Part shown: positions 49,196 through 58,046 of the stretch, piece after piece | How positions within the stretch are numbered: the stretch's first letter is position 1 | Layout: every line of letters begins with the position of its first letter | NCBI GenBank assembly: GCA_943328975.2 | Contig: CALQCC020000006.1 | Coordinates: forward strand, 62,001 to 126,000 | Length of the DNA: 64,000 bases | Reading direction: 5' to 3' | DNA from: Bordetella parapertussis | Lineage (GTDB): Bacteria; Acidobacteriota; Terriglobia; Bryobacterales; Bryobacteraceae | Program-made: the position numbers and the translations under genes | The notes under the pieces: model-generated | Databases searched by the model: none | Told to the model about the DNA's origin: nothing | Seen by the model: the letters and a program-made list of their open reading frames with translations, nothing else

Positions 49196-50317
49196 CTAGA
49201 TCAGCTCTAACAACACGAATCCAGCGACTTGCGAAGCTTTCCCACCCTGGAAGACAATACGGCGCGTCTTGGGGAACGGCAGGCCCGTGCGCAAGGCGTT
49301 ATCGTAGAACGCCACACGCTTGGCCAGTGAGCGATAGGAGGCATCGGTGGTGTCTCCCGCAGCAATCTTCGAGAGAACGCCGCCACCCCACCCAATGGAG
49401 AGCACGCAAGCGTCTTGCCGTGAGGATACGGCGCGGATCTTGGCTTCGAGTTCATCCACCGTTGCAGCCAACGGAGCCAACCCTGTCCACTGCGCGTACT
49501 GTTTGTGATGCGCCAGTTGCGACGACGCAAAACGGTTCGCGGCCTGGAAAATCTTCGCACGGTCGCGATCAGAGGATTCGTTCCACACGCCTTCAAAGGC
49601 CGTGCCCGGCGACGCCATCTCGGCGAACGTCGGAGTGCTGTCATCAATGCGACGGGCGTCTACCGTGCCACGGGCAGCTTTCCAACCCAACTCGTACTGG
49701 CCCTCGCCCTTGGCCACCAACGTCGAGGTCCGCAGCAAGTAAACGTTCATGCTGCTGTGATTGATGCTCGCTGAATCACCCGCCGATACGCGGCGCATGA
49801 TGCTCTTCCCCGAACCACCCAGTACCGCTTCTTCCGCCTTGGTAGCGGGATTACGCGGGATTCGTTTGCCTTCGGCCTCTTCAGACTCGATGCGCTTCAC
49901 CAGATCGCGCATGGTCGCTTCGCTCCAGCGATCGAACACCGCGGCGGTACGAAGCGCGCCCTTGATCGCCGTGGCAGGCAGGTAAGCTCCACCCGCAGTG
50001 GAGGCTGCAAAAGTCGGAATAAAAAGACCTTGCGCCGGCGTCTTCTCAAACACCGGGACCTCGCTGGAGTGTTCGAACGGAATGCGTCGACCAGCGAAGT
50101 TCTGCGCAAATCCACCCCACGAGGCAAAGTCTAACTTATCGGCCTTCTTGAGCTGCGCGAGGTATCCCTCAAAGCGCGGCCCCTTGGCCAGCAAGCGGAA
50201 AATGCGCCGCTGATCCAGAACATTGACGTGGTCTTTCCACACCATGTAATCGATGGGCGAAAGCTTGCTGCCATCGCCGACCAGAGTCGGGGTCAAACAT
50301 GTGACGCGATACTTCAT
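49196..50317 (-). CDS. csm5: Type III-A CRISPR protein Csm5
   Basis: A 373-residue RAMP protein. It begins MKYRVTCLTPTLVGDGSKLS, followed by PIDYMVW, the Csm5 opening (LTPxxxGxGxxLxPxDY). Further on are FIPTFAASTAGGAYLPATAI with KGALRTA, the RAMP substrate-loop region, and a C-terminal Gly-rich stretch (IGWGGGVLSK). Csm5 caps the 3' end of the crRNA filament. ATG 50317 overlaps the csm4 stop by 4 bp. In-frame codons to 50680 lie inside csm4. Confidence 0.9.
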   Translation of the reverse strand: MKYRVTCLTPTLVGDGSKLSPIDYMVWKDHVNVLDQRRIFRLLAKGPRFEGYLAQLKKADKLDFASWGGFAQNFAGRRIPFEHSSEVPVFEKTPAQGLFIPTFAASTAGGAYLPATAIKGALRTAAVFDRWSEATMRDLVKRIESEEAEGKRIPRNPATKAEEAVLGGSGKSIMRRVSAGDSASINHSSMNVYLLRTSTLVAKGEGQYELGWKAARGTVDARRIDDSTPTFAEMASPGTAFEGVWNESSDRDRAKIFQAANRFASSQLAHHKQYAQWTGLAPLAATVDELEAKIRAVSSRQDACVLSIGWGGGVLSKIAAGDTTDASYRSLAKRVAFYDNALRTGLPFPKTRRIVFQGGKASQVAGFVLLELI

Positions 50318-51321
50318 GCAGTCACCTTCAAAGGAATCGAAATCGCCAGTGCGAAGCCCGCGCGATACACCGGATGCGCGAAGCCGTCCGGGGCAACATC
50401 GGCAACCGCGCCGCGCGGAGCAGCCGAGGCCACGATGACTGAGCCTTCCGTCACCATGCGCGTCAGTTTCTTGCCATCGCCCCACCCAGCTTGGCTTTCC
50501 ACGCGTCCACCGCGGGTCGTCAATTCGTAGTCGCCCTGTTGCCAATCGACCGCGTCGGTAGTCGCAGGATGGAACAACGAAAGCAGCCAGTAACCGGATT
50601 CCGTTTCTGACTTCGGCTGTTTGAGCAACAACCCAGGCAATTCGCCCGCAGTGATCTCCGGCATTTCCGAACGGCCCCAACCACGCGAACGTTCCCCGCC
50701 CATACCGGAATCAGCCAGCAAACGAAACGCAGCAGTCAGCGGACCAGTCCAGCGATCGCGCGCAGCATCGTCGGCAAACTCAGCGACGGTCCACAATCCG
50801 CAATCGGGAGTAAATTCCAAACACGCAGTGGAATGCGGCGTAACGCTGCTGCCGTCCCGATCCACAGCGGCACTGGAGCGGACGGCCACGCGAAACGGTC
50901 CAGGTACGGACGGGTTGCGCGCGGGCACCAGACATTCGCTTTCGCCGTCAATCGCCCACGATCCTTCAGATAGCGTACGACCCGCGAGCAGCGTCTCTAC
51001 AACGCTCATAGGGACGAAACGTGCGCCCTTCCAACGAATCTTCGCAGACGCTTGGGGCGGCCACAAATTGCGCGGCGGCTCGACTAACAACGTATCGCCC
51101 TGAAACGGGAAGCACGACCCGAAACGCACCGCAGGTTCCGCTGCGCGCGCCGTTGCCTCTAACCACTCGTCGAGCATACCCAGTTGCGCCATCGCGCTCG
51201 ACACCGCGGAATACAGCGAGTCGCTGTGAAACACGCGGTCGACGCGATCCCGCACCCCGGAATCCGGACCAATGCGCCAAGGGCCTGTCGGCCGCAGGCG
51301 GATGAGAAGACCTTGCGGCAT
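50314..51321 (-). CDS. csm4: Type III-A CRISPR protein Csm4
   Basis: A 335-residue RAMP protein that holds the crRNA 5' tag and contacts Cas10. It starts MPQGLLIRLRPTGPWRIGPD and has FHSDSLYSAVSSAMAQLG (the Csm4 HSDTLFSAL-type motif), RFVPMSVVETLLAG and the Gly-rich loop DSGMGGERSRGWGRSEM. Normal length for the family. It starts 1 bp after csm3. Confidence 0.9.
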   Translation of the reverse strand: MPQGLLIRLRPTGPWRIGPDSGVRDRVDRVFHSDSLYSAVSSAMAQLGMLDEWLEATARAAEPAVRFGSCFPFQGDTLLVEPPRNLWPPQASAKIRWKGARFVPMSVVETLLAGRTLSEGSWAIDGESECLVPARNPSVPGPFRVAVRSSAAVDRDGSSVTPHSTACLEFTPDCGLWTVAEFADDAARDRWTGPLTAAFRLLADSGMGGERSRGWGRSEMPEITAGELPGLLLKQPKSETESGYWLLSLFHPATTDAVDWQQGDYELTTRGGRVESQAGWGDGKKLTRMVTEGSVIVASAAPRGAVADVAPDGFAHPVYRAGFALAISIPLKVTA

Positions 51322-51322
51322 C

Positions 51323-52156
51323 CTAGCTCAGTTTTTCGCCAAACGAAGAATCATTTACCAGCGACTGCACCGCAGCCAGGTCCGCACCCGACGCGAGTTC
51401 GGCTTCCGCCGCGCCCGTCGAATAGAAGGACTCCCCGCGCCATGTCATCGTGACGTTCGCGAAGCGAACACGTCCGCTACCACGCGAACCGCCGCCGCCC
51501 AACGCATCGTCTTCCAGCAGCCGCAGGCCACCGATCAAACGCGCCGCCAGCGCCTTATCTTCTTCGCATAGAATGTCGAGCACCATGCGCACACGGAAGC
51601 GCGCACCGGCCGGAACACGTTCCAACGTCCGAGGATTCGCCTGCGATGTGATGCGGTCGATCGCGTTCTCGCTCTTGACCTCAGTGATTTCGTCGTCCAG
51701 GTTCTCGCGCATCTGCGCCGTGATGGACTCCTGATCGAGCGGCGCATCGTAGATGGCCAAACGCGCAGGGCTCGCCGAGCGAGCTTCGATGGCTTCGCCT
51801 TCCACCCGTTCCATGCGACCCGGATTGCGGCCGAACAGCAGGCAGATTTCGTCATCCGGACGATCGCTCTGGTGGATGCGCACTTCTTGTCCACGGCGCT
51901 TCGACAGATAGACCAACTCCGAAGGAGCCGTCAGCCCCATCGCGGTTTCCAGCAAGGACCGCAAGCGTCCGCGCAACGAACTGCCCGGGACATACGGCAA
52001 CCCGAACGCATCCTTTACAACCGGATTGTCCGCGCCGCCGATCTCGAGCGATCCCTTGCCCGCGCCAATGTGCAGGCCGGTCTCGCAGTGCAGATCACCG
52101 GCCAGAATCAGCTTGCCGATCAGCTTCAATTTAGTTTGAGCAGTATGTTGGCTCAT
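51323..52156 (-). CDS. csm3: Type III-A CRISPR protein Csm3 (target RNA nuclease subunit)
   Basis: A 277-residue Cas7-like backbone protein. The loop with the catalytic Asp is intact: GAGKGSLEIGGADNPVVKD, followed by LPYVPGSSLRGRLRSLLE. The C-terminal Gly-rich loop is DDALGGGGSRGSGRVRF. In known complexes repeated Csm3 subunits cut bound target RNA every 6 nt using this Asp. The preserved Asp argues that the module still cuts RNA. It starts 9 bp after csm2. Confidence 0.93.
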   Translation of the reverse strand: MSQHTAQTKLKLIGKLILAGDLHCETGLHIGAGKGSLEIGGADNPVVKDAFGLPYVPGSSLRGRLRSLLETAMGLTAPSELVYLSKRRGQEVRIHQSDRPDDEICLLFGRNPGRMERVEGEAIEARSASPARLAIYDAPLDQESITAQMRENLDDEITEVKSENAIDRITSQANPRTLERVPAGARFRVRMVLDILCEEDKALAARLIGGLRLLEDDALGGGGSRGSGRVRFANVTMTWRGESFYSTGAAEAELASGADLAAVQSLVNDSSFGEKLS

Positions 52157-52165
52157 ATAGTCTCG

Positions 52166-52954
52166 CTATTCGTTGTAGGCGACGATCGCCTCAAACAGGT
52201 CCTTAAATCTTTCGTATCCCTGCGCGTTGTTCTTGCGCGTCACCTGCAGCAACAGCCGCTCCAAGCCATCCAGGCTGCGCAGCGAATGCCGCGCGATAGT
52301 GTAAGCCAAGCGCGCGCGCAACATCACAAACTGATGCTGGCGATCACTTTCCGGAGCCCGCACCGCACGGCGCACGGCGTTAAACAAACGGCGCAGTTGG
52401 CTCTTAGTGCCGCTATCCATGTCGCGCATGCGAACCACAACGGCATGGGCTTGATTATCCAGATAGAGGCTATCGGTCATCAATTTCTCGATGTCGATAT
52501 CCATCATCGGCTCGAACGAACGGGCTCCGCGATCACCACCACCCGGACGTCCACCGCCTTCGCGACGGTCTCCACCCGGACGAGGACCACGATCTCCGCC
52601 ACCCGGACGACCGCCCTCAGGACGGCCACCACCACGCTCCGGACGAGGACCTCGATTTTCGCCACGCGGACCATCCGCACGCGCACCCTCGGCACGCGGT
52701 TCGCGCTTCGGCTGCGGCTCACGTTTCGGTTGCTGTTCACGAGCCGGCTGCTGTTCGCGCGGTTCACGCGGCGGACGGCTGCCTTCACGCTTCGCCAGCT
52801 GCGCGGCCAACGTTCCTTCGACAGGACCGGACGGCGCGGCGCTCTTCGCCACTAAAGGTTCCGCGACAACAGCTGGTTCCGGTGCGGCGACAGGCTCAGC
52901 CGCCGGAGCCGGGGTTTCGATAATGGGAGTAGGGTTCTCTTGATTCTCTTCCAT
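52166..52954 (-). CDS. csm2: Type III-A CRISPR protein Csm2 with long Arg/Gly/Pro-rich N-terminal extension
   Basis: A 262-residue protein, about twice normal Csm2 length. Residues about 150-262 are the helical Csm2 core: LMTDSLYLDNQAHAVVVRMR, KSQLRRLFNAVRRAVRAPES and a C-terminal YERFKDLFEAIVAYNE. Residues 1-55 are Ala/Pro/Glu/Val-rich. Residues 56-147 are a low-complexity basic stretch with PREPREQQPAREQQPKREP, then repeats of RPGGGDRG and RPERGGG, like RGG domains that bind RNA. The start at ATG 52954 is firm: AAGGAG lies 5 nt upstream. The extension is in frame and lies between two cas genes, so it is not a start-site error. Confidence 0.88.
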   Translation of the reverse strand: MEENQENPTPIIETPAPAAEPVAAPEPAVVAEPLVAKSAAPSGPVEGTLAAQLAKREGSRPPREPREQQPAREQQPKREPQPKREPRAEGARADGPRGENRGPRPERGGGRPEGGRPGGGDRGPRPGGDRREGGGRPGGGDRGARSFEPMMDIDIEKLMTDSLYLDNQAHAVVVRMRDMDSGTKSQLRRLFNAVRRAVRAPESDRQHQFVMLRARLAYTIARHSLRSLDGLERLLLQVTRKNNAQGYERFKDLFEAIVAYNE

Positions 52955-52972
52955 ACAACTCCTTAAGCGCAC

Positions 52973-54424
52973 TTACGCTTGAGCGGCAGACAGCCTCGCC
53001 CATTCTAGCGCCACGCGGCCCGCAGGCCGTAACTTTACTGTGATCGCGCTACGACCGATCAAATCCGCAATCAATGCCGTGCGCGCCTTCTCAAATTCCT
53101 GCCGCCCCCGGCTCCCCATGCGGGTAGCATGCCGCGAAGCGTTCAAGATCCGTCGGATACGGCGATGATACCGCCACGGCCGCTCGCCACCCATCTTCCG
53201 AGCCTGCTTCTTGGACATCCGCGACTGCGTCTCGCGATAGATCCCGCACAAGTCCCGCAGATATTGAGGGGAGCAGCCAAACTCGCTCACCATCTTCGAC
53301 AAAGCGTCTTTCAGCGTCGCGGCCTCGGCGAACTGCTTCCATTCCAGCGTGCGGCCCAGGATCCAGATGCAATCCTTGTCCGACGATTTCGCCGCTTCCA
53401 AACGTTGCCCGGCTTCTTCAAACACCGCCCCCAGCGAAGCATCCACTGCGGGAGCCAGCGCCAGAGCCATGGTGATGGTCTTGCCTTCAGGACCAACGAA
53501 GTCTTTCAAATTCTGCTCGGCAAAACGATGGAACAGCCGTTCAATTTCGCCAGCCAATCCGATCAGCGCGTCCCAAGCTCCGTAGACTGCGAAGTCGTCG
53601 CCGCCGGAATACATCACTGTGACCTTGCGCCAGAACTCCGGCATGGAACACAGCACTTCTAGTTCACCGGCGAAGAACTGTTTGTACATCACCGAAAGTT
53701 GAATATGTTCTTCGATCGACTGCGCGCGCTGCATGCGGATGGCGAAGTTATCCACGTCGCCGCGCAACACACCCCACGTTTCGACGCCGCCTGCACGAGA
53801 GGCCAACACCGCCGTCGACGCGGGCTCCGTGCCATCTTCGCTCGGCGCAGTGTGGCGAGCAAACGGAATCGCTTCGGCTGCCGCAGTTAACGGCCACGAA
53901 TGTTTTCCAGCAGTCGTCGTCACGCGACCCGGCGTTTCAGGGGACCACGAAACAGACTCCGCATCGCGCAGCGGAAATCCAAGTTCGGTAATGAAGTACT
54001 CTTCCGCGGAAGCATCCGCTGCTGTCACGGTCTCGTCGAACCCCGGAGCTCCGCGACGCTGATCCAGCGCCACCTGCAAGCGCCGACGCACATCCGTCCA
54101 GTCGCCTAAATTCTCCGTGAGACTCCAAATCAACTTCAGCGCGTTCCCGCTCAGCTGTCCGATTTCGGCAGCAGCGGCGGTCAGGAAAGCCTCCGCGGAC
54201 TCGCGCGTTTCAATCGGCAGCAGCAGCAGGAACCGGCCGCCACCACTCGATCCCAGCAGAATCTTCGCCAGCCCCAACTCCGCCAGCAACGCGCGCGGCA
54301 GCACTTCGCTCAGCAGGCTGATCCAATGCGAACGCCCCGTAAACACCTGGTCGGCGTCACGCGTGGCGGGGGCGAGCAGACAGTTGTCCACTCCTAGGAG
54401 TTTGCCTTCGAGAAAGATCTGCAT
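52973..54424 (-). CDS. cas10: Type III-A CRISPR protein Cas10/Csm1 lacking the HD domain
   Basis: A 483-residue Cas10, against roughly 750-850 in typical Csm1. It begins directly in the first palm region (KILLGSSGGGRFLLLLPIET near residue 52). The second palm has RGDVDNFAIRM at 221-231 and the cyclase motif VMYSGGDDFAVYG, GGDD at 274-277, intact. There is no N-terminal HD motif and no four-Cys zinc site; the C-terminal helical domain is basic (RRIRRILNASRHATRMGSRG). It should be able to make cyclic oligoadenylate but not cut ssDNA. It begins 15 bp after the cobA-hemD stop with no Shine-Dalgarno sequence and no room for a promoter in the gap. Confidence 0.92.
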   Translation of the reverse strand: MQIFLEGKLLGVDNCLLAPATRDADQVFTGRSHWISLLSEVLPRALLAELGLAKILLGSSGGGRFLLLLPIETRESAEAFLTAAAAEIGQLSGNALKLIWSLTENLGDWTDVRRRLQVALDQRRGAPGFDETVTAADASAEEYFITELGFPLRDAESVSWSPETPGRVTTTAGKHSWPLTAAAEAIPFARHTAPSEDGTEPASTAVLASRAGGVETWGVLRGDVDNFAIRMQRAQSIEEHIQLSVMYKQFFAGELEVLCSMPEFWRKVTVMYSGGDDFAVYGAWDALIGLAGEIERLFHRFAEQNLKDFVGPEGKTITMALALAPAVDASLGAVFEEAGQRLEAAKSSDKDCIWILGRTLEWKQFAEAATLKDALSKMVSEFGCSPQYLRDLCGIYRETQSRMSKKQARKMGGERPWRYHRRIRRILNASRHATRMGSRGRQEFEKARTALIADLIGRSAITVKLRPAGRVALEWARLSAAQA

Positions 54425-54439
54425 TTGCGGGCGAAACCA

Positions 54440-55894
54440 TCACTGTAGCATGGCTTCCACTAATCCCGTCATCGTGTGTGGCTCGGCCTCGACGTCCACA
54501 TGCAACCCGAGCTCGCGCGCCGTGGCCGATGTGATCGGGCCAATCGACGCGATCTTGATCCCTGCCAGCGCTTCCACACCAACCTCGCCCACCATGTTCT
54601 TCACCGTCGAGGAACTAGTGAACGTGATCCAGTGCGGCTTGCGCGCCAGCACGTCCTTCGCGCGATCGGACAAGTTGGCCGGAGCTTCCGTGCGATACGC
54701 CTCCACCACGTCGACAATCGCGCCGCGTTTGGCAAGTTCCGCAGGCACCACATCGCGCGCCACGGCGGCCCGAGGCAGCAGCACTCGCTTGCCCTTCAGA
54801 TCTTCCGACGCGAGCGCCTCCAGCAAACTCTCCGCGACGTATTCCGCAGGCATGCAGTCCGCCTTCAAATGCAGCGCTTCCACCGCAGCGCATGTCGCTG
54901 GACCAATCGCTGCGATCTTGCCACGTAACTTCCGAATATCGTCCAGCCCCGCAACAAAGCGGCGAACCCCATTCACGCTGGTGAAGATGATCCAGTCGTA
55001 AGTATCCAGCCGCTGCATCGCCAGCGCCAACGGACCAGGATCGGCAGGCGGCTGAATTTCGATCACAGGCAGCGCGATCACTTCCGCGCCCAGGGCCTCC
55101 AGCGGTTCCGCCAAGTCACGCGACTGCCGATGGTCCCGCGTGATCACGATGCGCTGCCCAAACAGCGGCAGCCGCTCAAACCAATTGAACTTATCCCGCA
55201 GCGACACAACCTCGCCGATCACGATCGTCGCCGGTGGACGCAAACCCTGCGCCACGATCAATCCCGGCAGTGTCTCCAGCGTTCCAACGATGGTCTCTTG
55301 ATTCGGCCGCGTGGCCCAACGCACCACCATCGCGGGCGTTTTCGCCGACCGCCCCCGAGCAATCATCTCCGCCGCGATCGCCGCGAAGTTGACCAGCCCC
55401 ATGAACAACACGACAGTCTCCGCCGAACCAACCTTGCCCCAGTCAATCGCATCCACGCGATGCCCCGTCACAAACGTAACAGCCGAGGTGTGCTCGCGAT
55501 GCGTCAGAGGAACTCCCGTGTAAGCCGCAACGCCCAGCGGAACCGTCACGCCCGGTACGATCTCGAACGCCACGCCCGCAGAGGCCAGCGCCTCAACCTC
55601 TTCCCCGCCCCGAGCAAAAATGAACGGATCGCCGCCCTTCAACCGGACCACGTTGCGTCCACGCTGCGCATGTTCGACCAACAGCGCGTTGATCTCCTCC
55701 TGCGACATCTCGTGATTGGCGCGCTTCTTGCCGACATAGATCCGCTCGGCGGTAACGGGAGCATAGTCGAGCAAACGATCGCTAGCCAGCGCGTCATAGA
55801 GAACTACGTCCGCGCGTTCGAGCACCTTGCGCCCTTTGACAGTGATCAGATCGGGATCACCGGGGCCCGCACCGACCAGATACACCTTGTTCAC
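54440..55894 (-). CDS. Fused uroporphyrinogen-III methyltransferase / uroporphyrinogen-III synthase
   Basis: A 484-residue two-domain enzyme. Residues 1 to about 245 are CobA/SUMT: KVYLVGAGPGDPDLITVKG, VVRLKGGDPFIFARGGEE and PGVTVPLGVAAYTGVPLTHR. Residues about 255-484 are HemD: RIVITRDHRQSRDLAEPLEA, DWIIFTSVNGVRRF and WITFTSSSTVKNM. It closes hydroxymethylbilane to uroporphyrinogen III and methylates it to precorrin-2, the branch to siroheme and cobalamin. It overlaps hemC by 4 bp. A siroheme reductase gene lies at 61176. Confidence 0.95.
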   Translation of the reverse strand: MNKVYLVGAGPGDPDLITVKGRKVLERADVVLYDALASDRLLDYAPVTAERIYVGKKRANHEMSQEEINALLVEHAQRGRNVVRLKGGDPFIFARGGEEVEALASAGVAFEIVPGVTVPLGVAAYTGVPLTHREHTSAVTFVTGHRVDAIDWGKVGSAETVVLFMGLVNFAAIAAEMIARGRSAKTPAMVVRWATRPNQETIVGTLETLPGLIVAQGLRPPATIVIGEVVSLRDKFNWFERLPLFGQRIVITRDHRQSRDLAEPLEALGAEVIALPVIEIQPPADPGPLALAMQRLDTYDWIIFTSVNGVRRFVAGLDDIRKLRGKIAAIGPATCAAVEALHLKADCMPAEYVAESLLEALASEDLKGKRVLLPRAAVARDVVPAELAKRGAIVDVVEAYRTEAPANLSDRAKDVLARKPHWITFTSSSTVKNMVGEVGVEALAGIKIASIGPITSATARELGLHVDVEAEPHTMTGLVEAMLQ

Positions 55895-56787
55895 GCCGAA
55901 TAAACCTCGCGCAGAATATCCGCAGCTCCCTCATCCAGCAGCGTCCGCCCCAACGTCGCGCCCACATGCGCCGAATCCGGCCCCGACAAGTACCCGCGCA
56001 CCACCTCAGACCCATCCGGCCGCGCCACAATCGCACTCAAGAACACACCATCCGCAGTAACCGTGGCATGCGCGCCCACAGGAACCTGACAGCCCCCGCC
56101 CAGCACCAGCAACAACGCCCGCTCCGCCGTCACAGCACTCCGCGTAGCAGCATGATCCAACTTGCGAGCCAACTCCTGCGCCGCCCCGCCGTCATCGCGA
56201 GTCTCAATCGCCAGCGCACCCTGCCCCACCGCCGGACACATGATCTCCGCCGGAATCAACTCCGTAATCCGATCCGCCCAGCCCAACCGGCGTAGCCCCG
56301 CCGCAGCCAGCACGATCGCGTCGTAATGTCCTTCATCCAGCTTGCGTAACCGCGTGTCCACGTTCCCGCGCAGCATCTCGATCGACAGTCCTTGCCCCAG
56401 CGCCAACAATTGCGACGACCGCCGCAGCGAACTCGTACCTACCTTCATGCCCTCGCGCAATTCGCTCACCCGAGCCCCGATCAACGCATCGCGCGGCTCT
56501 TCACGTTCCGGAATCGCAGATAAGATCAACCCCGCCGGCAACTCCGTCGGCACGTCCTTCATACTGTGTACCGCCAAATCAATCGACCGATCCAGCAGCG
56601 CCTCTTCAATCTCTTTCGTGAACAGACCCTTGCCGCCCACCTTCGATAGCGGCACGTCCTGAATCCTGTCGCCGCTCGTCTTAATGATTTCGATGCGAGC
56701 TTCCGCGCCCAACGCCGCCAAACACGATTGAATATGCCGGGCCTGCCACAGCGCGAGTTGCGACCCGCGCGAACCAATGACGATCAT
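55891..56787 (-). CDS. hemC: Hydroxymethylbilane synthase (porphobilinogen deaminase)
   Basis: A 298-residue HemC that links four porphobilinogens. It has IGSRGSQLALWQARHIQ, VGTSSLRRSSQLLAL, MLRGNVDTRLRKLDEG, and the Cys carrying the dipyrromethane cofactor in LLVLGGGCQVPVGAHA. It overlaps hemA and cobA-hemD by 4 bp each, so the pathway genes are coupled in order. Confidence 0.97.
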   Translation of the reverse strand: MIVIGSRGSQLALWQARHIQSCLAALGAEARIEIIKTSGDRIQDVPLSKVGGKGLFTKEIEEALLDRSIDLAVHSMKDVPTELPAGLILSAIPEREEPRDALIGARVSELREGMKVGTSSLRRSSQLLALGQGLSIEMLRGNVDTRLRKLDEGHYDAIVLAAAGLRRLGWADRITELIPAEIMCPAVGQGALAIETRDDGGAAQELARKLDHAATRSAVTAERALLLVLGGGCQVPVGAHATVTADGVFLSAIVARPDGSEVVRGYLSGPDSAHVGATLGRTLLDEGAADILREVYSA

Positions 56788-58046
56788 TCGTCTCCGCCTA
56801 GTCTAAAAAGTTTCCGGATGATATCGAGCTCGTGCGAGTCCGACCCTTGCTTGCGCAGCTCCGAGATCGGTCCATGCGCGATCTTGTTCACCAGCCCCCG
56901 CGTCAGGGCATCGATCGCTTCCTCTTGCTGCGGCGTGAGCGCACCCAGCTTCGCCCGCACACGATCGATCGAATCCTTGCGCCATCCATCGAGCTGCTCC
57001 TGCAACCGCACAATCGTCGGAGCCACCTCACGCGTCTTCAGCCGCAGCATCATACGCTCGACTTCTTCGCCGATGATGTCTTCGGCATCCTTGGCGACTT
57101 CAATACGACCCTTCAGGTTCGTATCCACCACCTTGCCCAAGTCGTCAATATCGTAGAGAAACGCGCCGTCCAGTTGGTTCACTTCCGGATCGATGTTGCG
57201 CGGCACCGCGATGTCGATCAGGAACATCGGCTGATTGCGTCGCTTGGAAATCGCAGCCCGCACCTGATCCTTGGTCAGGATGTAATGCGGAGCCCCGCTC
57301 GACGCCAGCACGATATCGACCGACGGAATCATATCCTCGAACTTCTCGTAATCGATGACGCGTCCGCCGCAGTCTTCCGCCAGCGCCTCCGCCCGAGCCC
57401 GCGTGCGATTCGTAACCAGAATCTCCGACACGCCTGCCCGCCGCAGATGCCGAGCCGCGCTCTCCGCCATCTTACCTGCGCCAATCACCAGCGCGCGCTT
57501 GCCCTGCAACGTCCCGAAAATTTCGCGCGCCAGTTCCACCGCCGCGTAACTCACCGAAACCGCGCTCTGCCCAATCTCTGTCTCGGACCGCACCCGCTTC
57601 GCCACGTTGAACGCGCGCGTCATCAACAGGTCCAGGAACCCGCTAACCGAGCCATTCGACTTCGCCACCGCATAAGCGGCCTTGAGCTGCCCCAGGATCT
57701 GCGGCTCGCCGATCACCATCGAATCCAAGCTCGACGCCACGCGGAACAAATGCCGGATCGCCTCGGGCCCGTCGTAACGATACAAGTACGGCGTCACCCA
57801 AGCGCGCTCTACACTGCGAGCGTCCGCTAGGAAGCCCTCGACCGCAGCCTCCACCTCGGCACCCTCATCCGCGGTGACCGACACTTCGACCCGGTTGCAG
57901 GTGGAAAGGATCATCCCCTCCAAAATCCCCGGACGCCGCTTCAACTTATCCAGCGCCTCCGGCAGCGCCTTCTCGTCGAATGCGATCCGTTCGCGCACTT
58001 CCACCGGAGCCGTACGATGATTCAAACCCGTAAGTAGGAATTTCAT
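56784..58046 (-). CDS. hemA: Glutamyl-tRNA reductase
   Basis: A 420-residue NADPH enzyme opening the C5 route to 5-aminolevulinate. It starts MKFLLTGLNHRTAPVEVRER and has the catalytic Cys in LSTCNRVEVSV, GEPQILGQLKAAYAVAKS, and the NADPH fold at ALVIGAGKMAESAARHL. ATG 58046 overlaps the stop of the HemX/CcsA-like gene by 4 bp; extension to 58190 was rejected because it lies within that gene. Confidence 0.97.
   Translation of the reverse strand: MKFLLTGLNHRTAPVEVRERIAFDEKALPEALDKLKRRPGILEGMILSTCNRVEVSVTADEGAEVEAAVEGFLADARSVERAWVTPYLYRYDGPEAIRHLFRVASSLDSMVIGEPQILGQLKAAYAVAKSNGSVSGFLDLLMTRAFNVAKRVRSETEIGQSAVSVSYAAVELAREIFGTLQGKRALVIGAGKMAESAARHLRRAGVSEILVTNRTRARAEALAEDCGGRVIDYEKFEDMIPSVDIVLASSGAPHYILTKDQVRAAISKRRNQPMFLIDIAVPRNIDPEVNQLDGAFLYDIDDLGKVVDTNLKGRIEVAKDAEDIIGEEVERMMLRLKTREVAPTIVRLQEQLDGWRKDSIDRVRAKLGALTPQQEEAIDALTRGLVNKIAHGPISELRKQGSDSHELDIIRKLFRLGGDE

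Noticed and set aside
54117-55001. 294-residue plus-strand frame over cas10 and cobA-hemD
   Set aside because: Ser/Thr/Ala-rich shadow; both sense genes are certain from motifs.
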